Shown: one piece after another, positions 10,461 to 22,341 of the stretch | How the letters are laid out: every line of letters begins with the position of its first letter | Position numbering within the stretch: the first letter of the stretch is position 1 | From: Patiria miniata | Lineage: Eukaryota; Echinodermata; Asteroidea; Valvatida; Asterinidae | Length of the DNA: 64,000 nt | Assembly (NCBI RefSeq): GCF_015706575.1 | Contig: NW_024037059.1 | Span: forward strand, 12,623,730-12,687,729 | Direction of reading: 5' to 3' | Made by a program: the position numbers and the translations under genes | Notes under the pieces: generated by a model | Told to the model about the DNA's origin: nothing | The model's database searches: none | Seen by the model: only the letters and a program-made list of their open reading frames with translations

Positions 10461-12790
10461 GCCCAGGCAGCCGATTTGGGTTCCTCGGCAGGGGTTGGAG
10501 GAGGCTGGGCTACCGACCTCACGTCCCTAGCCATCGGTTTCCCTTTTCTGTTTTGCGCTTGCGACTCATGAAATGCTTCCATTTCGGTCGCCAGAGTGTC
10601 TGCTTCGATCAAAGTCGTCGCTTTCCTGGAGAAGATGTGACGCTGCAGCTGTTCCTCTTGCAGGGCATTGCGGAAAGCCTCGACCGCTAAATCCTCACGG
10701 GCTGTGTGGGCAGCTTCGGGTAGCTCTTCAACACCAACCGTCGGATGGATTGTCCTAGGCTACTGAGTGACTCGTCTCGTCCCCTCGTACGCATAGACAA
10801 CTGAGCCCGATATAGCGGAATCTGTGCTGTCACCCCGAACTGCTGCTCAAAGTTTTCCAAAATGGAGGAATATTCCTTCCGCGTTTCCGGTACCATATCC
10901 GCCAATGCCTCCTGAGCCGTGCCCTTTAGGTGAGATGCAAGGAACACCGCCTTCTCCGCCTCGCCCCACTGATTGACTGCTGCAACGCTCTCGAAATGGA
11001 TCAAGTAATCCGACCATGACGAGATCCTGTCAAACTTGTTAGGGAGCATCAGTGGTCTCCGACCCCCTGGCCTGAAGTGATCAGGCGTTGTAGTCCCCCG
11101 CTTGACTGGAACTTGGGGAGCACCCCCCCCGCCTGTTTAGGGGCCGCCCAAACATTGGCAGAAACCGGGTCGCCCCCCCCCCCCCCTGGGAGCACCGGGT
11201 GGTGACGTCCCAGGGGATCTCCCAACTGCAGTGGTGTACGGCCGAGCAGCCAGGTCGGTTCCGCTCAGTTGGATTGTGTGCAGAGCAACCGTGCCGGCTC
11301 CGCACCATTGACGTCCGTGCGGAGCAACCCTGCCGGCTCCGTGCCATAGACGTCCGTGCGGAGCAACTCTGTCGGCTCCGCCCCATTGACTCGTGGGCAG
11401 ACCAACTCCACGGGTTCCACTCCATTGACTCGTGTGCGGAGCAGCTCTGCCCATTGACTCCCATGCGGAGCAACCTTGCCGGCTCCGCGCCATAGACGTC
11501 CGTGCGGAGCAACCCTGCCGGCTCCGTGCCATAGACGTCCGTGCGGAGCAACTCTGTCGGCTCCGCCCCATTGACTCGTGGGCAGAGCAACTCCACGGGT
11601 TCCACTCCATTGACTTGTGTGCGGAGCAACTCTGTCGGCTCCGCCCCATAAACTCCCGTGCGGAGCAACCTCGTCGGTTCCGCACCATTGACTTGTGTGC
11701 GGAGCAGCTTTGCCCAATTGACTCCCGTGCGGAGCAACCTTGCCGGCTCTGCGCCATAGACGTCCGTGCGGAGCAACCATGCCGGCTCTGCGCCATAGAC
11801 GTCCGTGCGGAGCGAGTCTGTTGGCTCCGCCCCATTGACTCGTGTGCAGAGCAACTCTACGGGCTCCCGTCCATTGACTCGTGTGCGGAGCAACTCCACG
11901 GGTTCCACTCCATTGACTAGTGCGGGCCTGCTCCGAGTGGATGTCAGGACTCGCCGTACTGCGATAGTGGGGACGAAAGTACTGCTGGGGGAGATCCGCG
12001 CCCGGTTGTGCCCCCTGATGCGTGCTCGGACGGTTTCCCGCCCCCGCTATATGGGCAAATCCAGCCTGGAGGCTCCCCGAATGGGAGGCCTCACCAGTCG
12101 TATTGATGTAAGCACCAAGTGGCGCTTCCATGTAGGGCCTAGCACTATTTTCATGAGCGTAGGGATTGTGGGTTGCCCCAGGACGAAACCCCGCCCCCGC
12201 TGCATCAACCAGCACAGCTCGGGATCGTTCCGAATGGAACGAAACGTCTGCTGCGCCAGCGTCTACAGCACGGGGCGGCCCCTCGCGGGACCCGGCAGAT
12301 GCGGCTTTATTACCAAGTAATTGGGGCATGTCCCGACGAAGCCCCGCCCCTGCTGCATCGACCAGCACAACTCAGGATCGTTCCGATTGGAACGAACCGT
12401 CTGCTGCGCTGCCGTCTACAGCACGGGGCGGCCCCTCGCGGGACAGGGTACCAGTCATTGATGATTTATGGTAATGAGCACACCCGCCCCCCACAGGGGT
12501 AGACATACTGCAATGACTTAACCCCCCGCCCAAGTCCCGAAATTCCACTTTACCATCCCCCACATCCTCCCTCATGAGGAAATCCGTCCCCAGAAACCCC
12601 CTTGTTTCCCCTTTCCTCCCGTCAAAATTCCCCGGACTATCCCGCAAAAAGGATTCCAACTCGTCCAACGTGACGAAGGTACTGCCGGCCGATCCACTAG
12701 ACGGGCCCCCACTCCGTGAGCCCGCACTCCAGCCTGCCTCCTCGCCGTGTGGCGAGTTAGGTGCCAGACTTCCGTGATCTCCTGAATTCA
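10460..12790 (-). mobile_element. Gypsy-1 gag region
   Basis: A capsid-like helical domain lies at about 10.7-11.05 kb (FDRISSWSDYLIHFESVA, then FLASHLKGTAQEALADM). This is the retrotransposon gag pattern also seen in Gypsy-2. The N-terminal part, towards 12.8 kb, is Gly/Ser/Pro-rich and includes the 39-bp minisatellite (11279-11925). It also holds a two-copy repeat of about 110 bp at 12180-12300 and 12340-12450 that shares GCACGGGGCGGCCCCTCGCG. The natural gag start is uncertain; a Met-led frame begins near 12791. Confidence 0.75.
11279..11925. repeat. 39-bp minisatellite inside Gypsy-1, about 17 copies
   Basis: The unit is 39 bp (13 codons) and carries GTGCGGAGCAACYCTG, then YCGGCTCCGCGCCATAGACGTC or a GCCCCATTGACTC variant. 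GAGCAA-type landmarks recur at 11281, 11320, 11359 and so on to 11888; two units (near 11437 and 11701) are about 8-9 bp shorter. The unit length is a multiple of three, so several frames on both strands stay open. In the gag direction it gives a 13-residue Arg/Ser/Cys/Ala-rich repeat. Confidence 0.9.
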
Positions 12791-12854
12791 TTGCAGAAAA
12801 TATCTGAAAAATTCACCTGTTTTTCCGCCTTCTGCGTGCCGCCGCTGCCACCAA

Positions 12855-13132
12855 TGTAGCGTAGAACAATTCTGGGGTTCCTCACACGCACTCAAAAAGG
12901 ACTCCAACACATGTATACTCGTTTCTGCTGGTTCTAGGCTGTTTATTCCTCACAAAAACGTACACCGCAAAACACAACTATTCTCTTCAGCAACGAGGCA
13001 ACGACAATACTACTGCGCATGCGCCGCCCGGAAGTACGGGCATCCCCGGCCGGTCACCAGGGGCTCCACTGCCCGGCTCCACCGTGGAACCGCGCTGGTG
13101 CCCTCTGGCGGCCGACCGGCACGGACGCCACA
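12855..13132 (-). repeat. Gypsy-1 5' LTR
   Basis: The partner of 4731-5008, starting TGTAGCGTAG and ending GACGCCACA on the plus strand. The flanking ATAT (13133-13136) is the right target duplication. Just inside the LTR the minus strand reads TTGGTGGCAGCGGCGG, where the primer-binding site should lie. I do not match it to a tRNA with confidence. Confidence 0.95.
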
Positions 13133-13136
13133 ATAT

Positions 13137-15197
13137 CTATTCTTCTTCATTCATTCATTCATTCATTTTCATGATGACTTGATAAGTTGGGCCCAACTGT
13201 CCCTGTCGAGCATAGTGTTGGAAAGAGATGGACTACTCAGACCAGTTTCTAGCTCGATGGATGTTTTCAGGGTCATGTTGGGACGACCTTTTCGTCGAGG
13301 GGCTTCAGGATTCCAGAGGAGAACTTGACTAGCTGGCTCATTATGTCGATAAACGTTACCGGCTAGCCGAAGGCGACGCTGTCTGATGGTGGTGGAGATA
13401 GGGTGAAGGGCACCATACAAAACAGAGTTAGGGAGATGTTGTTGCCAAGAAACGTTCTGAACAGCCCGCAACATCCGTGTATAGGTGCCATCAATGTACG
13501 CAGAGATCTGTTTGGTCAGAGTCCAGGACTCCAGGTCCAGAGGACGGTGGATTCTACTGAGGTCTTGAAGATCTTAAGTTTGGTGGTCTTGGAGATCGAG
13601 GATCTCCATACTTTGGTCAGTGAGAACAGAGCAGACTAAGCTTGAGCTTTTCTTCACTCGATGTCATGAGCTGTGTTGGTGTAGGAGCCCAGATACTTGA
13701 AGTCATCAACTTTATGGAGCTTACTGCCATCTAGTGCAGTGACGTTATCAGAGGTAGATGGGTTGATGGCCATCTACATGTACTAAGTCTTCTTTGCGTT
13801 AAGAGAGAGACCAACGGACTTGCAGCAAGCTCCTACTTTATGGAGGAGAGATTCGGCATCAAGGAGGGTGTCTGCAAGCAGACTAATGTCATCTGCTTAA
13901 TCTAGGTCGGATAGATATAAGGCAGGGTGTCTACTACTCCTACGGTGTGAGGGGGTGAGACCATCGGTTACACTTAATGCTGTCCGTAGGGCATAATCCA
14001 GAACTATGATGAATAGGTACGGGGCGAGAGGATCACCTTGAAGAACTCCAGTGTTGACGGAGAACGAATCTGATTCACCTTCGGGAGTGAGAACAACAGC
14101 ACTTGTATCTTCATACAAAATTTTAATGGCATTAGTGGTCTCCTCCGGGATACCGTAAGCATGCAGGATCTTAAACATTGTTGGTCTGTCAACAGAGTCA
14201 AATGCTTTACAGAAATCGATGAAAATGATGGCAGCCTTCTTCTGGTGGTTACGAATTTCCTCAATAAGGCGCCTGAGGGCAAGGATTTGAGATGAGGTTG
14301 AACGTAGAGGCCGAAAGCCACTTTGATTGGGATGGAGTATCTTCTCAATTTCCGGACGAATGCGATTCAGAAGTAGTCGATTGTATACCTTGGCAGCAGT
14401 TTGAGAGAAGCTGATTCCCCGGTAGTAGTCTGGGATGGTGAGGTCCCCTTTCTTTGGAACTGGGACGATGCCGGAAAAGCCCCATTCTGGAGGGCGGTTG
14501 CCTTCAAGGGTTGCATTGCAGAACCTTGTGAGATATTTCTTAAGTTTAGGAAGCCTCCAAACTTCAATAGGTATGTTGTCCAGACCAGGAGCCTTGCCAA
14601 GCTTCATTTGTTTAATGGCTATGTTGACCTCGGCTTGGGAGAATTTGCCAGTTGGGATGTTAGGGTTTGGATCAAAGACGGGATCAATGGAGACTGGGTC
14701 ATTGGAGGCATTATCAGAGCTGAGAAGCTTCTCAAAATGGGATTTCCAAGAGGCAAGTCGATCATCACCTTGAATGAAAACGGTATTTGGACGTTTACCA
14801 GAGAGCTGTTTTACCAGTTTCCAGGCATTTTGGATGGAGTTGGTCGATTCCCACTCGTCAAAAGCACTGATGATGTTGTTGACTCTGAGGTCTTTTTGCT
14901 CGTCATACACACTACTGAGGTTGGATTGAGCAGCAGGAAGATTGGTTGGTAAGGAGGTGAGTACCTTTGTTCGAGCTACATTGACTGGTGTCGATGATTC
15001 AATGCTAGGTGGTCGTTTGGTTTGTGATGGAAGGAGAGACTTCCCAACACTCTCACACACTTGACGAAGGAGCCATACAATTGGTCGTCGGGGCACAATG
15101 AGGACCACTCATGGGTGATACGGTCCTCAATAGAAGATGCAAGTTCTCTATCTGAAGCCATTGTAGAGCAGTTCAGTCTAGGACGGGCAGTAGGTTT
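13137..15197 (-). mobile_element. RTE-like LINE, 5'-truncated
   Basis: A non-LTR retrotransposon on the minus strand. The reverse transcriptase at about 13.9-15.1 kb shows IKQMKLGKAPGLDNIPIEVW, a GFRPLRSTSSQ motif, FIDFCKAFDSVDR (motif A) and VLQGDPLAPYLFI. An ADDISLLAD motif follows directly after an in-frame stop near 13.9 kb. The C-terminal part (13169-13474) carries RRLRLAGNVYRH and RRKGRPNMTLKT, a tail pattern I associate with RTE/BovB-type elements. The 3' end is a short tandem tetranucleotide (ATTC/GAAT)n at about 13148-13172, as RTE-clade elements often have. The endonuclease part is absent. The left side abuts the Gypsy-1 target duplication and the right side the Gypsy-3 LTR. Several stops and frame changes make it inactive. 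Confidence 0.85.
13897..15108 (-). pseudogene. Reverse transcriptase ORF of the RTE-like LINE (partial)
   Basis: The open stretch is about 403 codons and covers the region upstream of the fingers through palm motif B' of a LINE RT. It encodes YYRGISFSQTAAKVYNRLLL and NQSGFRPLRSTSSQ before motif A. It ends at a stop immediately before the catalytic ADD region, so the product would lack the catalytic pair. The endonuclease expected upstream is not present; a further short Met-led piece (14976-15161) lies in another frame. The protein would have copied LINE RNA at a nicked target. Confidence 0.8.
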
Positions 15198-15319
15198 TGT
15201 GGAACTCTTCTAAAGACGGCAGGACTCAAGTGTAGCATTCACTGAGAGACGTTTATTAACAGCCCGTAATAACATCATAGAATATGGATACGGTGGCCGC
15301 GTAATGCCACTCCATAACA
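15198..15319 (-). repeat. Gypsy-3 3' LTR, 122 bp
   Basis: On the minus strand it starts TGTTATGGAGTGGC and ends AGAGTTCCACA. It is preceded by the polypurine tract TAAGGAAAGGGGA (15320-15332 on the plus strand). Short LTRs starting TGTTATGG are typical of Mag-like Gypsy elements. Between this tract and integrase (15333-15640) lies noncoding element sequence. Confidence 0.85.
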
Positions 15320-18300
15320 TCCCCTTTCCTTAAGATAAGGAACAGTCTTTTGTTGTTGCTGAACTTTCACTTGAGACTGAGTGTAAACTGTGGTCTGTTA
15401 CAGTGGTGTTCACGAACGCTAAACTTTTGTGAATAACTCAGCAAACATTATGAACGCTTTAACACTAGAACGTATTTGGAACAGCTCTGAACCTTTAACA
15501 CTACTTAGTATAAATAAGGTTAGTTTAAGAACAACTTTAGTAAAAGCAACTTCAACCAATAAACTGCATGCAAGCGTAGTCTATCTAAACTAAGTGTTGG
15601 CCTATGGCCCTAAGGCTTTGTGGGTGAGTGTCCCAAAGTCAGATTTATGACTCGAAAAGTCTCTTTGGTGGTCTGGAAATGCGACCGGATCTGGTGATGG
15701 TAGCGTTGGTGTTCAGTCCTGGAGGTTTGTCTGTCAGAGTGGAAGGCACATCTTGTGCCTTAGCGACCGGAATGGCGGCACTCGAGTTGGGTGGCTCGGT
15801 GCTAGCTGGTTGCTGCATGAGCTGAGGTTCACTCACGCATGTGACTGGTGTTGTAGGTTGTTTAGCGTTTTCCTGACTGTCTCTGAGGTGAAAGCGGTTG
15901 CGTCTGTAGCATTTGCTACCGACTTTTACGATGTAGCTGCGTGGCGCAACTTTGGCTTTTATCACTCCCGGGGTCCATGGGGAGCCTTCAACCTTGGGTC
16001 GAGTTTTGGCGCGAACTGGCTGTCCGACAACCAGATCAGGGAAGCTTTTAGCAGTGCGGTCGTGATACAGTTTAGCTGTCTGTCTTTTGTCACGACTTAC
16101 TCGGTGACGGCCTCTACAACCTGGGTCTTGTACGGTGAGCTCTTGCAAGGGAGGAATGAGCGCGTTCGTCGAGACATTAAGCGCTGTGCCGGAGAGCTGG
16201 ACATTCCCGGAGTAGTGGTGTTCCTCCATTCAAGGATAGCCTTCCACACGTCACTTTTGTCTTTGGCAGCTTTGGTCACAAGTCCCTTGGCAATTTTGAC
16301 CGCGGACTCTGCTTTTCCGTTGGATTTGGAGTGGTAGGGGCTTGAGGTAGTGTGTTCAAAGTCCCAGTCATTCGCGAACTGAGTGAACTCGCGTGACACG
16401 TAGTTTGATCAGTTGTCTGTGATCAAGGTGTGAGGAATGCCGTGGGTGGCAACACTGGCTTCAGTTCCTTGATTAGCGATTTGGAAGTCATGTCTTCCAG
16501 GGCGTGCAAGTCGATGTAGTCTGAGTAGAGGTCTACTAGTACGCAGTAGTTTTGTCCATTGACCTCAAAACAGTCACTCGCGACTAGTTTCCACGGTTTC
16601 TTGGGTACTAGGTGTGTCATGAGGGGTTCCTTGGGGAGAGCTGGTTGTGACTCCTGGCAGATTGCGCAGCGTTGGACTGCCTCCACCAGTTCTGTGTGCA
16701 TACGTGGCCAGTACATTATGTCTCGTGAAGTGTTGGTGGTGTACTGCACGCCCATGTGAGATGCATGTGCCCTTGCTGTCATGTCTGCACGGAGAGCTGT
16801 TGGGATTACAATACGCGTTCCGCGAAAGATTAACCAATTTTTGTTGACAGCTCATCTCTGTATGGCCAGTATTCCCTGATACACAAGGAAACTTGAGCCT
16901 TGTCCCCTGGCCAGCCTGCTTGGATGACCTGCATCAGCGTTTTTAGGGTTTGGTCAGCGAGCGTAGCCTTTTTGACTCTCTGCAGACGCTCGTCTGTGAC
17001 GAAGATGTTTGGTTCCATGTTCTCCAACTCCATGTTGAGCTTCTGCTCCTTAGTGACGGAGAAGATCAGAGAGTGTGGTGTCTGATCTGTGACTTGTCGT
17101 GTTGGCAACAATGCTCGCGACAGTGTATCGCTCAAGTACATTCGCAAACCCTGCTTGTACTCTACGTGTAGTGAGTACTTCTGTAGGCGGAGTCGCATTC
17201 GTTGTAGACGGGCTCACCAAGATTGGCTTTCTGAAGATGTTCATCAGAGGTTTGTGGTCGGTGAGCACGAGCACTTTGTCGCGGCCTAGGATGTATTGCT
17301 CAAAGCGCTGTGTGGCGAATACGATTGCCAAACACTCTTTTTCTATTTGAGCATAGTTGCGTTCTGTGGCAGAAAGTGCTCGAGAGGCGTACGCGACTGG
17401 GCGGCAATTTTGTGTGATGACGGCTCCTAGCCCAACCTCGGAGCTATCACACTCGATCGCGATGTCTTGGTTGACATCATAGTAGCTCAGTACTGGTGCT
17501 TTAGTGATGAGCTTCTTGATCTTGTCAAGGGCCTCGTCATGATGTGTCAACCAGTCAAATATGACGTCCTTGTCGGTGAGACGTCTGAGTGGCTCGCATA
17601 CTGTGCTCAGTTCTGGCAAGGATTTAGCCAGATAGGTTACCACTCCGATGAGTCTCAGCACACCCTGGACGTCTGTAGGGCGAGGCATGTCGAGTATGGC
17701 CTTGATTTTCTCCGGGTCTGGAGATAGTCCGTCTGAGCTGAAGACGTGTCCCATGTATGTGACACTGGGTAGCTTGTACCGTAGCTTGGCTGCGTTCAGC
17801 TTCAGATTCCGCTCTCTGCATCTCGAGAGAAGAGCGGTGAATGAAGCGTCGTGTGAGGCTTCTGCTTTAGCCTGCGTTTCTCCTGAGCCGTAGACGAGGA
17901 TGTCATCTGCAATCACTGCGATGTTTTCCAGGCCTTCCAAGCACTCATGGAGCCTGCGCTGGAATTCTTCCGGTGCTGATGAGATACCAAAGGGCATCCT
18001 CAACCAGCTGTAACGCCCATAAGGCGTCCAAAATGTTGTCAGATAACTGGAGGGCTCATCAAGGACGACTTGAAGAAAACCGTCCTTGGCATCTACCACC
18101 GAGAAGAGCTTGGCGTTCTTCAGTCTCGGGGCTACTTCGTCTACGGTGGGAATGGGGTAATGGTTGCGCTTAATGGCCTTGTTCATGCCGTGTGGATCCA
18201 AGCATACCCTGATTTTGTTTGGCTTTCTGACGACTACCATGTTGTGGATCCACTTGGTAGGCTCAGTCACCCGGGCAATGGTGCCTTGGGCTGTCATGCT

Positions 18301-19060
18301 GTCTAGCTTTCGTTTCAGCTCTGCCCGCACCGGGATGGGTACTCTGCGCCTGGTGTTCTGCGATGGACTGACACTGTGATCAATGTCTATGTGGTAGTGA
18401 CGTCTTTGTACTCAATGAGGACCTGTTCCTTGGTTTGAGTCGGTGACTCTGTCACTGCATGCACTAAGCACTCCTGTGCGAACTGCATTAGTCCCAGGGC
18501 TTCTGCTGCTTTACCTGACAGCAGAGATGAGGGGGCATCCTTCACGATCTCGAAGTGGATTTTCCTGGTGACCCCTTTGATCTGGCATCTCAAGCTGGCA
18601 GCTCCAACAGGATGAATTATTGTGCCATTGTACAGTTTCAGTTTAGTCTTTGATGGCACTGGAGGCGTGTCACTGAGCTGCTTGTAGTCTGTCAGCTTCA
18701 TGGTGCTGCAAGTTGCACCAGAGTCTAGCTGAAATCTGATGGTCTTTCTCAGATCCCTTGTTGGCGTCTCCACTGCTAGCTCAACAGAGTATTGCTGCTT
18801 GGGCTTTGACTGCACTGTATAGATGCTTTCGTCGCTGCCACTTTCGTCTCCATCCATTTGGTGGAGCTTCTGTGTGGATTTCTGTGGCTGACGTTTGGTG
18901 CGGTCTTTGCCCGATGACTGGCAAACCCAAGAGGGTTTCGGACGCCGTCGTCATAAGACAGAGTGTCAATAGTTCCGTAAGAGGGCAGATTTGAAGCAGG
19001 GGCTTTAACCCTGGTGCTGTAGGTTGAACTCATCATGTTTTCTATTATTATAGTATTAGT
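15198..19060 (-). mobile_element. Ty3/Gypsy LTR element, Mag-like, Gypsy-3 (fossil, 5'-truncated)
   Basis: Minus-strand element with a 122-bp 3' LTR (15198-15319), a purine tract, integrase (about 15.65-16.8 kb), RNase H and RT (about 16.9-18.3 kb) and protease (about 18.4-18.85 kb, LDSGATCSTM). Only the very end of gag remains, and no second LTR is visible in the window. Family traits are the RT motif VIADDILVYG, the phrase FQRRLHECLEGL and an integrase tail ending SGRISRPPKRL; these recall Mag-type Gypsy elements. The coding part is broken in a few places, so it is a fossil. Its 3' end lies directly against the RTE-like LINE. Confidence 0.9.
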
Positions 19061-19072
19061 TTTCTTTGGTAA

Positions 19073-19815
19073 ACAAATACGGAAGCCAGTTCGTGCCTGG
19101 TTTTAAAAGCGAAATAACCCCTAGTATAGTTTTGCAAAATAATATAATAAATTGGCGAAATAACGTAATATAATATTGTGAAGTAACGCAATAGTTTTTC
19201 AATCCTCAGAGTGCAGTGTTTCGCAATACTATTGCGTTATTTCACAATACTATCGTTTTATATTGCAATGCTATTACATTAAAAGTTGAACAGATTTCAA
19301 ATCGGGCGAATATCGCAGCGAATGTTTCATGACGTCAAATTCGCTTCGCATTCGCATGAAGTATAAACAGGTCTTTAAAGGCTTGGCGCTTAAGCGAACG
19401 CGAATTTGTGACGCCAGGGCAAGTGATGCCAGGGCAAGTTTCGCAGCGAACGCTTTATTTCTCCATACTATTACGTTATTTCGCAATAAATGTTATTGCA
19501 TTTCTTTGCAATGGTACGTATTGCATAATTAACTTTTGCAATGGTTTGCAAATCTATTGCGTTATTTTGCAATACTACTGGGGTTATTTCACAATACTGT
19601 GCACAATACTATCGGCGCGAAAGCAACACGATTTTGTGACGCCTTGGCTAGTTACGCCAGGGCAGGTTTCGCATTATTTTTTTCGCTTTATTTTGCAATA
19701 CGGTTGCGTTATTTCTCAATACTTTTACGTTATTTTGCGATAAATTTTATTGCATTTTTTTTGCAATGGTAGGTATTGCATAATAAACTTTTGTAGTGTT
19801 TTGCAAAACTATTTC
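19073..19815. repeat. AT-rich GCGAAATAACGCAATA repeat family, left copy
   Basis: It starts with ACGGAAGCCAGTTCGTGCC and TGGTTTTAAAAGCGAAA. It then consists of loosely repeated words such as GCAATACTATTGCGTTATTT and their complements, so it is full of short inverted repeats. The same starting sequence and word set recur after each LRR exon B (about 47252, 52556 and 57890), so this is a dispersed family. There is no coding content; it is probably a non-autonomous element expanded by internal repeats. Confidence 0.7.
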
Positions 19816-19828
19816 GCAAAATTACAGG

Positions 19829-19948
19829 GTGAGTACAAAAAAAACCCGAAACCCAAATGTCGGGACCATTGTTTTTGGTGAAGTTCTGCATGTAGCATTT
19901 TCAAAATCTAGGATATGAGAGCCCGATTCATCAGCTTTCTTTAGTACA
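19829..19948. mobile_element. Fragment of an ACAGGGTGAGTA-type MITE
   Basis: It begins TTACAGGGTGAGTACAAAAA. It shares TGAAGTTCTGCATGTAGCA and the later AGCTTTCTTTAGT stretch with the reverse complement of the MITE at 4000-4230. Only one end is recognisable; the other is lost at the LINE border. Confidence 0.55.
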
Positions 19949-20130
19949 AAAGGCTGCCGTACCACATCCCAGGTTTAGCAGACATAGCGCCAAGCTCTAT
20001 GAGGAATACACCGCCATGTTTGAAAGAGACCCCATTGCGGAGGAAACTACTGCAAGAGGCAAAGAGCTAAATTGCCAACATCTCCGATGAACGGCGGCAA
20101 TGTTGGATTTCTCTCATTGAAACAACAGAC

Positions 20131-20667
20131 ATGTCTAAGAACAGTAAGAAAGCCTGGGCACTCGTCAAAAAGCTAGGCAACGACCCAAAGAAGCCTAACC
20201 AACATCACAACTTAACAGCCAATCAAGTTGCCCATCAGCTACTTCTCAATGGCAAGGCACCTAAAGCAAAGAGTAAACCAAAACCCAAACCCAATAGGTC
20301 AAAATACAAGGATGACCCAAGTTTCACGAAACCTTTCTCCATGCCAAACTTGAAACTGGCATATCCAGCCTCTAACCAGGGAAGGCTATTGGATTGGACA
20401 ACACTGCCACAGAACAAATCAAGCATTTTGAAACTAAAGCTCCTGCAACTATTCAACAATTGTATGGAAGGCCTGAAAATCCCCAAAATTTGGCGGAAAG
20501 CACACGTAATGGCGCTTCTGAAACCAGGCAAAGACCCATCCGACCTAAAAAGCTTCCGGCCGATCTTTCTCCTGTGCCACCCCTACAAGCTTTTTGAAAG
20601 ACTCATCGTGAACAGAATCGCTCCACATATAGATGAACAACTTATCCCTGTACAGGCAGGCTTCTGA
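20131..20667 (+). pseudogene. LINE RT N-terminal fragment
   Basis: An open stretch of 178 codons encoding the linker and RT fingers of the LINE, with FRPIFLLCHPYKLFERLI as the conserved block. It ends at a stop within the QAGF(R) motif. Coding resumes in the same frame with motif A. No independent gene is implied. Confidence 0.7.
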
Positions 20668-21234
20668 CTAGGGAAGTCCACCACTAGTCAACTCCTCAGC
20701 CTTACGCAACACATAGAAGATGGCTTTGAGCAAGGAATGATAACCGGATCAGTTTTTGTAGACCTATCAGCTGCCTACGACACTGTAAATCACAGACTCC
20801 TCCTTTGTAAAATACTCGATATTACCAAAGATGTCCATCTCACAGATCTCATAGAAGCAATGCTTTCTAACCGACGCTTCTTTGTTGAACTTGAAGGAAA
20901 ACGCAATAGATAGGGGAGACAAAAGAACGGCCTAGTATAAATATCTACACCAACGACCAACCGAGATATGGCCATACCAGGCGCGTCATCTATGCAGACG
21001 ACCAGTGCGTTACCACTCAAAGTAAGACTTCAAAGAGGTGGAGAACGTCCTTACCAATGCCCTCTCTGCACTATGTGGCTACTACGAAGAGAACATGCTT
21101 GAGCAAATCCATCAAAAACACAAGTGTCTGCTTGAGTCCATCTTAAGAACAAAGAAGCAAACAGACGACTCAAAGCCACACGGTCTAGTACAAAGCTACA
21201 GCACACAACTAATCCAGTTTACATTGGATTAACA

Positions 21235-21804
21235 TTGGACAGAAGCCTAACCTTTAAGGCCCACGTTGAGCAAACCACAACGAAAATCAGCACCCTCAAC
21301 AACATTCTCAGCAAACTCACCAGCTCCAGATGGGGAGCATGCCCTACTACACTGCGACCCACAGCACTTGCCCTCTGCTTTTCAACAACAGAGTATGCTT
21401 GTCCAGTGTGGAAACGATCTACACATGTCAAGAAGCTAGATTCCGCTTTAAACGCAAGTTGTAGATGTATAACAGGCTGTCTTAAGCCTACAAAGTCTGA
21501 GAGCCTGTACATACTCTCTGGCATCTCACCACCAAATGTCTTGATGGCAGTGGCCAGTAGAGCCGAACGACAGAAGCAAGTCATGGATGACATGCATTCA
21601 CTATACGGGCATATACCCCCACCGAGCCGACTCGAGTCACGCAACAGTTTTCAGTCAACTGTAGAACCCCTTCATACCTCTACAGTAGAGGCACGCCTCA
21701 AAACCTGGAATGGAAATCTTGCCAACCTCACACAACAATTGGACATGAAAATCCCTGCTGCTGAAAGTCTCCCTCGAGGTGCCGAGAATAACTGGCCTAT
21801 TTAG
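21235..21804 (+). pseudogene. LINE RT C-terminal fragment
   Basis: An open stretch of 189 codons. It encodes the thumb and connection region of the same LINE (LDRSLTFKAHV at the start, YACPVWKRSTHVKKLDSALN in the middle), a pattern common to Jockey/CR1-group RTs. The Cys/His tail follows after a stop. Confidence 0.7.
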
Positions 21805-22035
21805 AAGGCACTCAACCGCCTTCGCACCAGAGTTGGCCGATGTAAGGAATCACTCAGTAAGAGGGGATACACTACATGTCCAACGACATGAGACTGTGGA
21901 ACAGAATCTCACACAATGGACCATCTCATGAAATGTCCGCTGTTGTCAGAGCCTTGTTCCTCCAAAGACTTAGCCAACAACACCATCACGACACAGGTCT
22001 GTGCTCAACATTGGTCGAGAACAAATTGAGTAGGA

Positions 22036-22341
22036 CACGATAGAAGTACAAGAGTAATTGAAATCACTCATGTGACGTTCAAGTTACGGAATTTTAAACA
22101 CAGCCACCGTTTTAAACGGATCACAAAAAGGTAAATGTTGTTTTAGCAAAGCAAAAACAAATCACATAGGGACATTAGTCCTCAAGGCTCGGGGGAGTTT
22201 GGTGTGGTCTATTGCGGGCACCACACTTACTTCACTTTCAGATCCACTCACGGACGGACTCCTTTAGCTTATACCTCTAGAACTGGCGTTTTGTCTTTCT
22301 GATTGTCTTGTTTGACACCAAGATGAGCAGATGTTACGGCA
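22036..22341. other. Noncoding stretch between LINE and old Gypsy fragment
   Basis: No gene or repeat is recognised. The stretch may contain flanking DNA or the decayed remainder of the older Gypsy element. Confidence 0.35.

Larger units (their letters stand above)
4731..13132 (-). mobile_element. Ty3/Gypsy LTR retrotransposon, Gypsy-1 (fossil, full length)
   Basis: A complete-length LTR element on the minus strand, 8402 bp. It has 278-bp LTRs at both ends and a 4-bp target duplication ATAT (4727-4730 and 13133-13136). Internal parts in minus-strand order are: a 5' region with a 39-bp minisatellite; gag with a capsid-like domain and CCHC knuckle; protease (DTGA); reverse transcriptase (YLDD); RNase H; integrase (zinc-binding region plus DDE core); and a downstream region encoding C2H2-like fingers. 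RT-RNaseH-integrase order places it in Ty3/Gypsy (Metaviridae). The LTRs differ at about 10 substitutions plus two 1-base indels by eye, roughly 4 percent, so the insertion is moderately young. The coding region is broken in a handful of places, so it is a fossil. Its G+C content is clearly above that of the surroundings. Confidence 0.95.
19949..22035 (+). mobile_element. Jockey/CR1-like LINE, 5'-truncated
   Basis: A plus-strand non-LTR retrotransposon. The RT part includes WRKAHVMALLKPGKDPSDL, FRPIFLLCHPYKLFERLI, QAGF followed by a stop where FR is expected, then FVDLSAAYDTVNH (motif A) and VIYADDQCV (catalytic motif, near 20990). Downstream come SLTFKAHVEQTTTKISTLNN and a Cys/His tail with LNRLRTRVGRCK and HTMDHLMKCPLL (about 21.81-21.95 kb). 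The endonuclease is missing. It has several stops and frame changes and is inactive. The clade is judged from motif wording only; a CR1 or related group is possible. Confidence 0.85.

Noticed and set aside
11081-12368. Several long overlapping open frames on both strands (up to about 367 codons)
   Set aside because: The 39-bp unit is a multiple of three and G+C-rich, so several frames stay open. Only the gag-direction frame has a biological context, and no separate gene is called.
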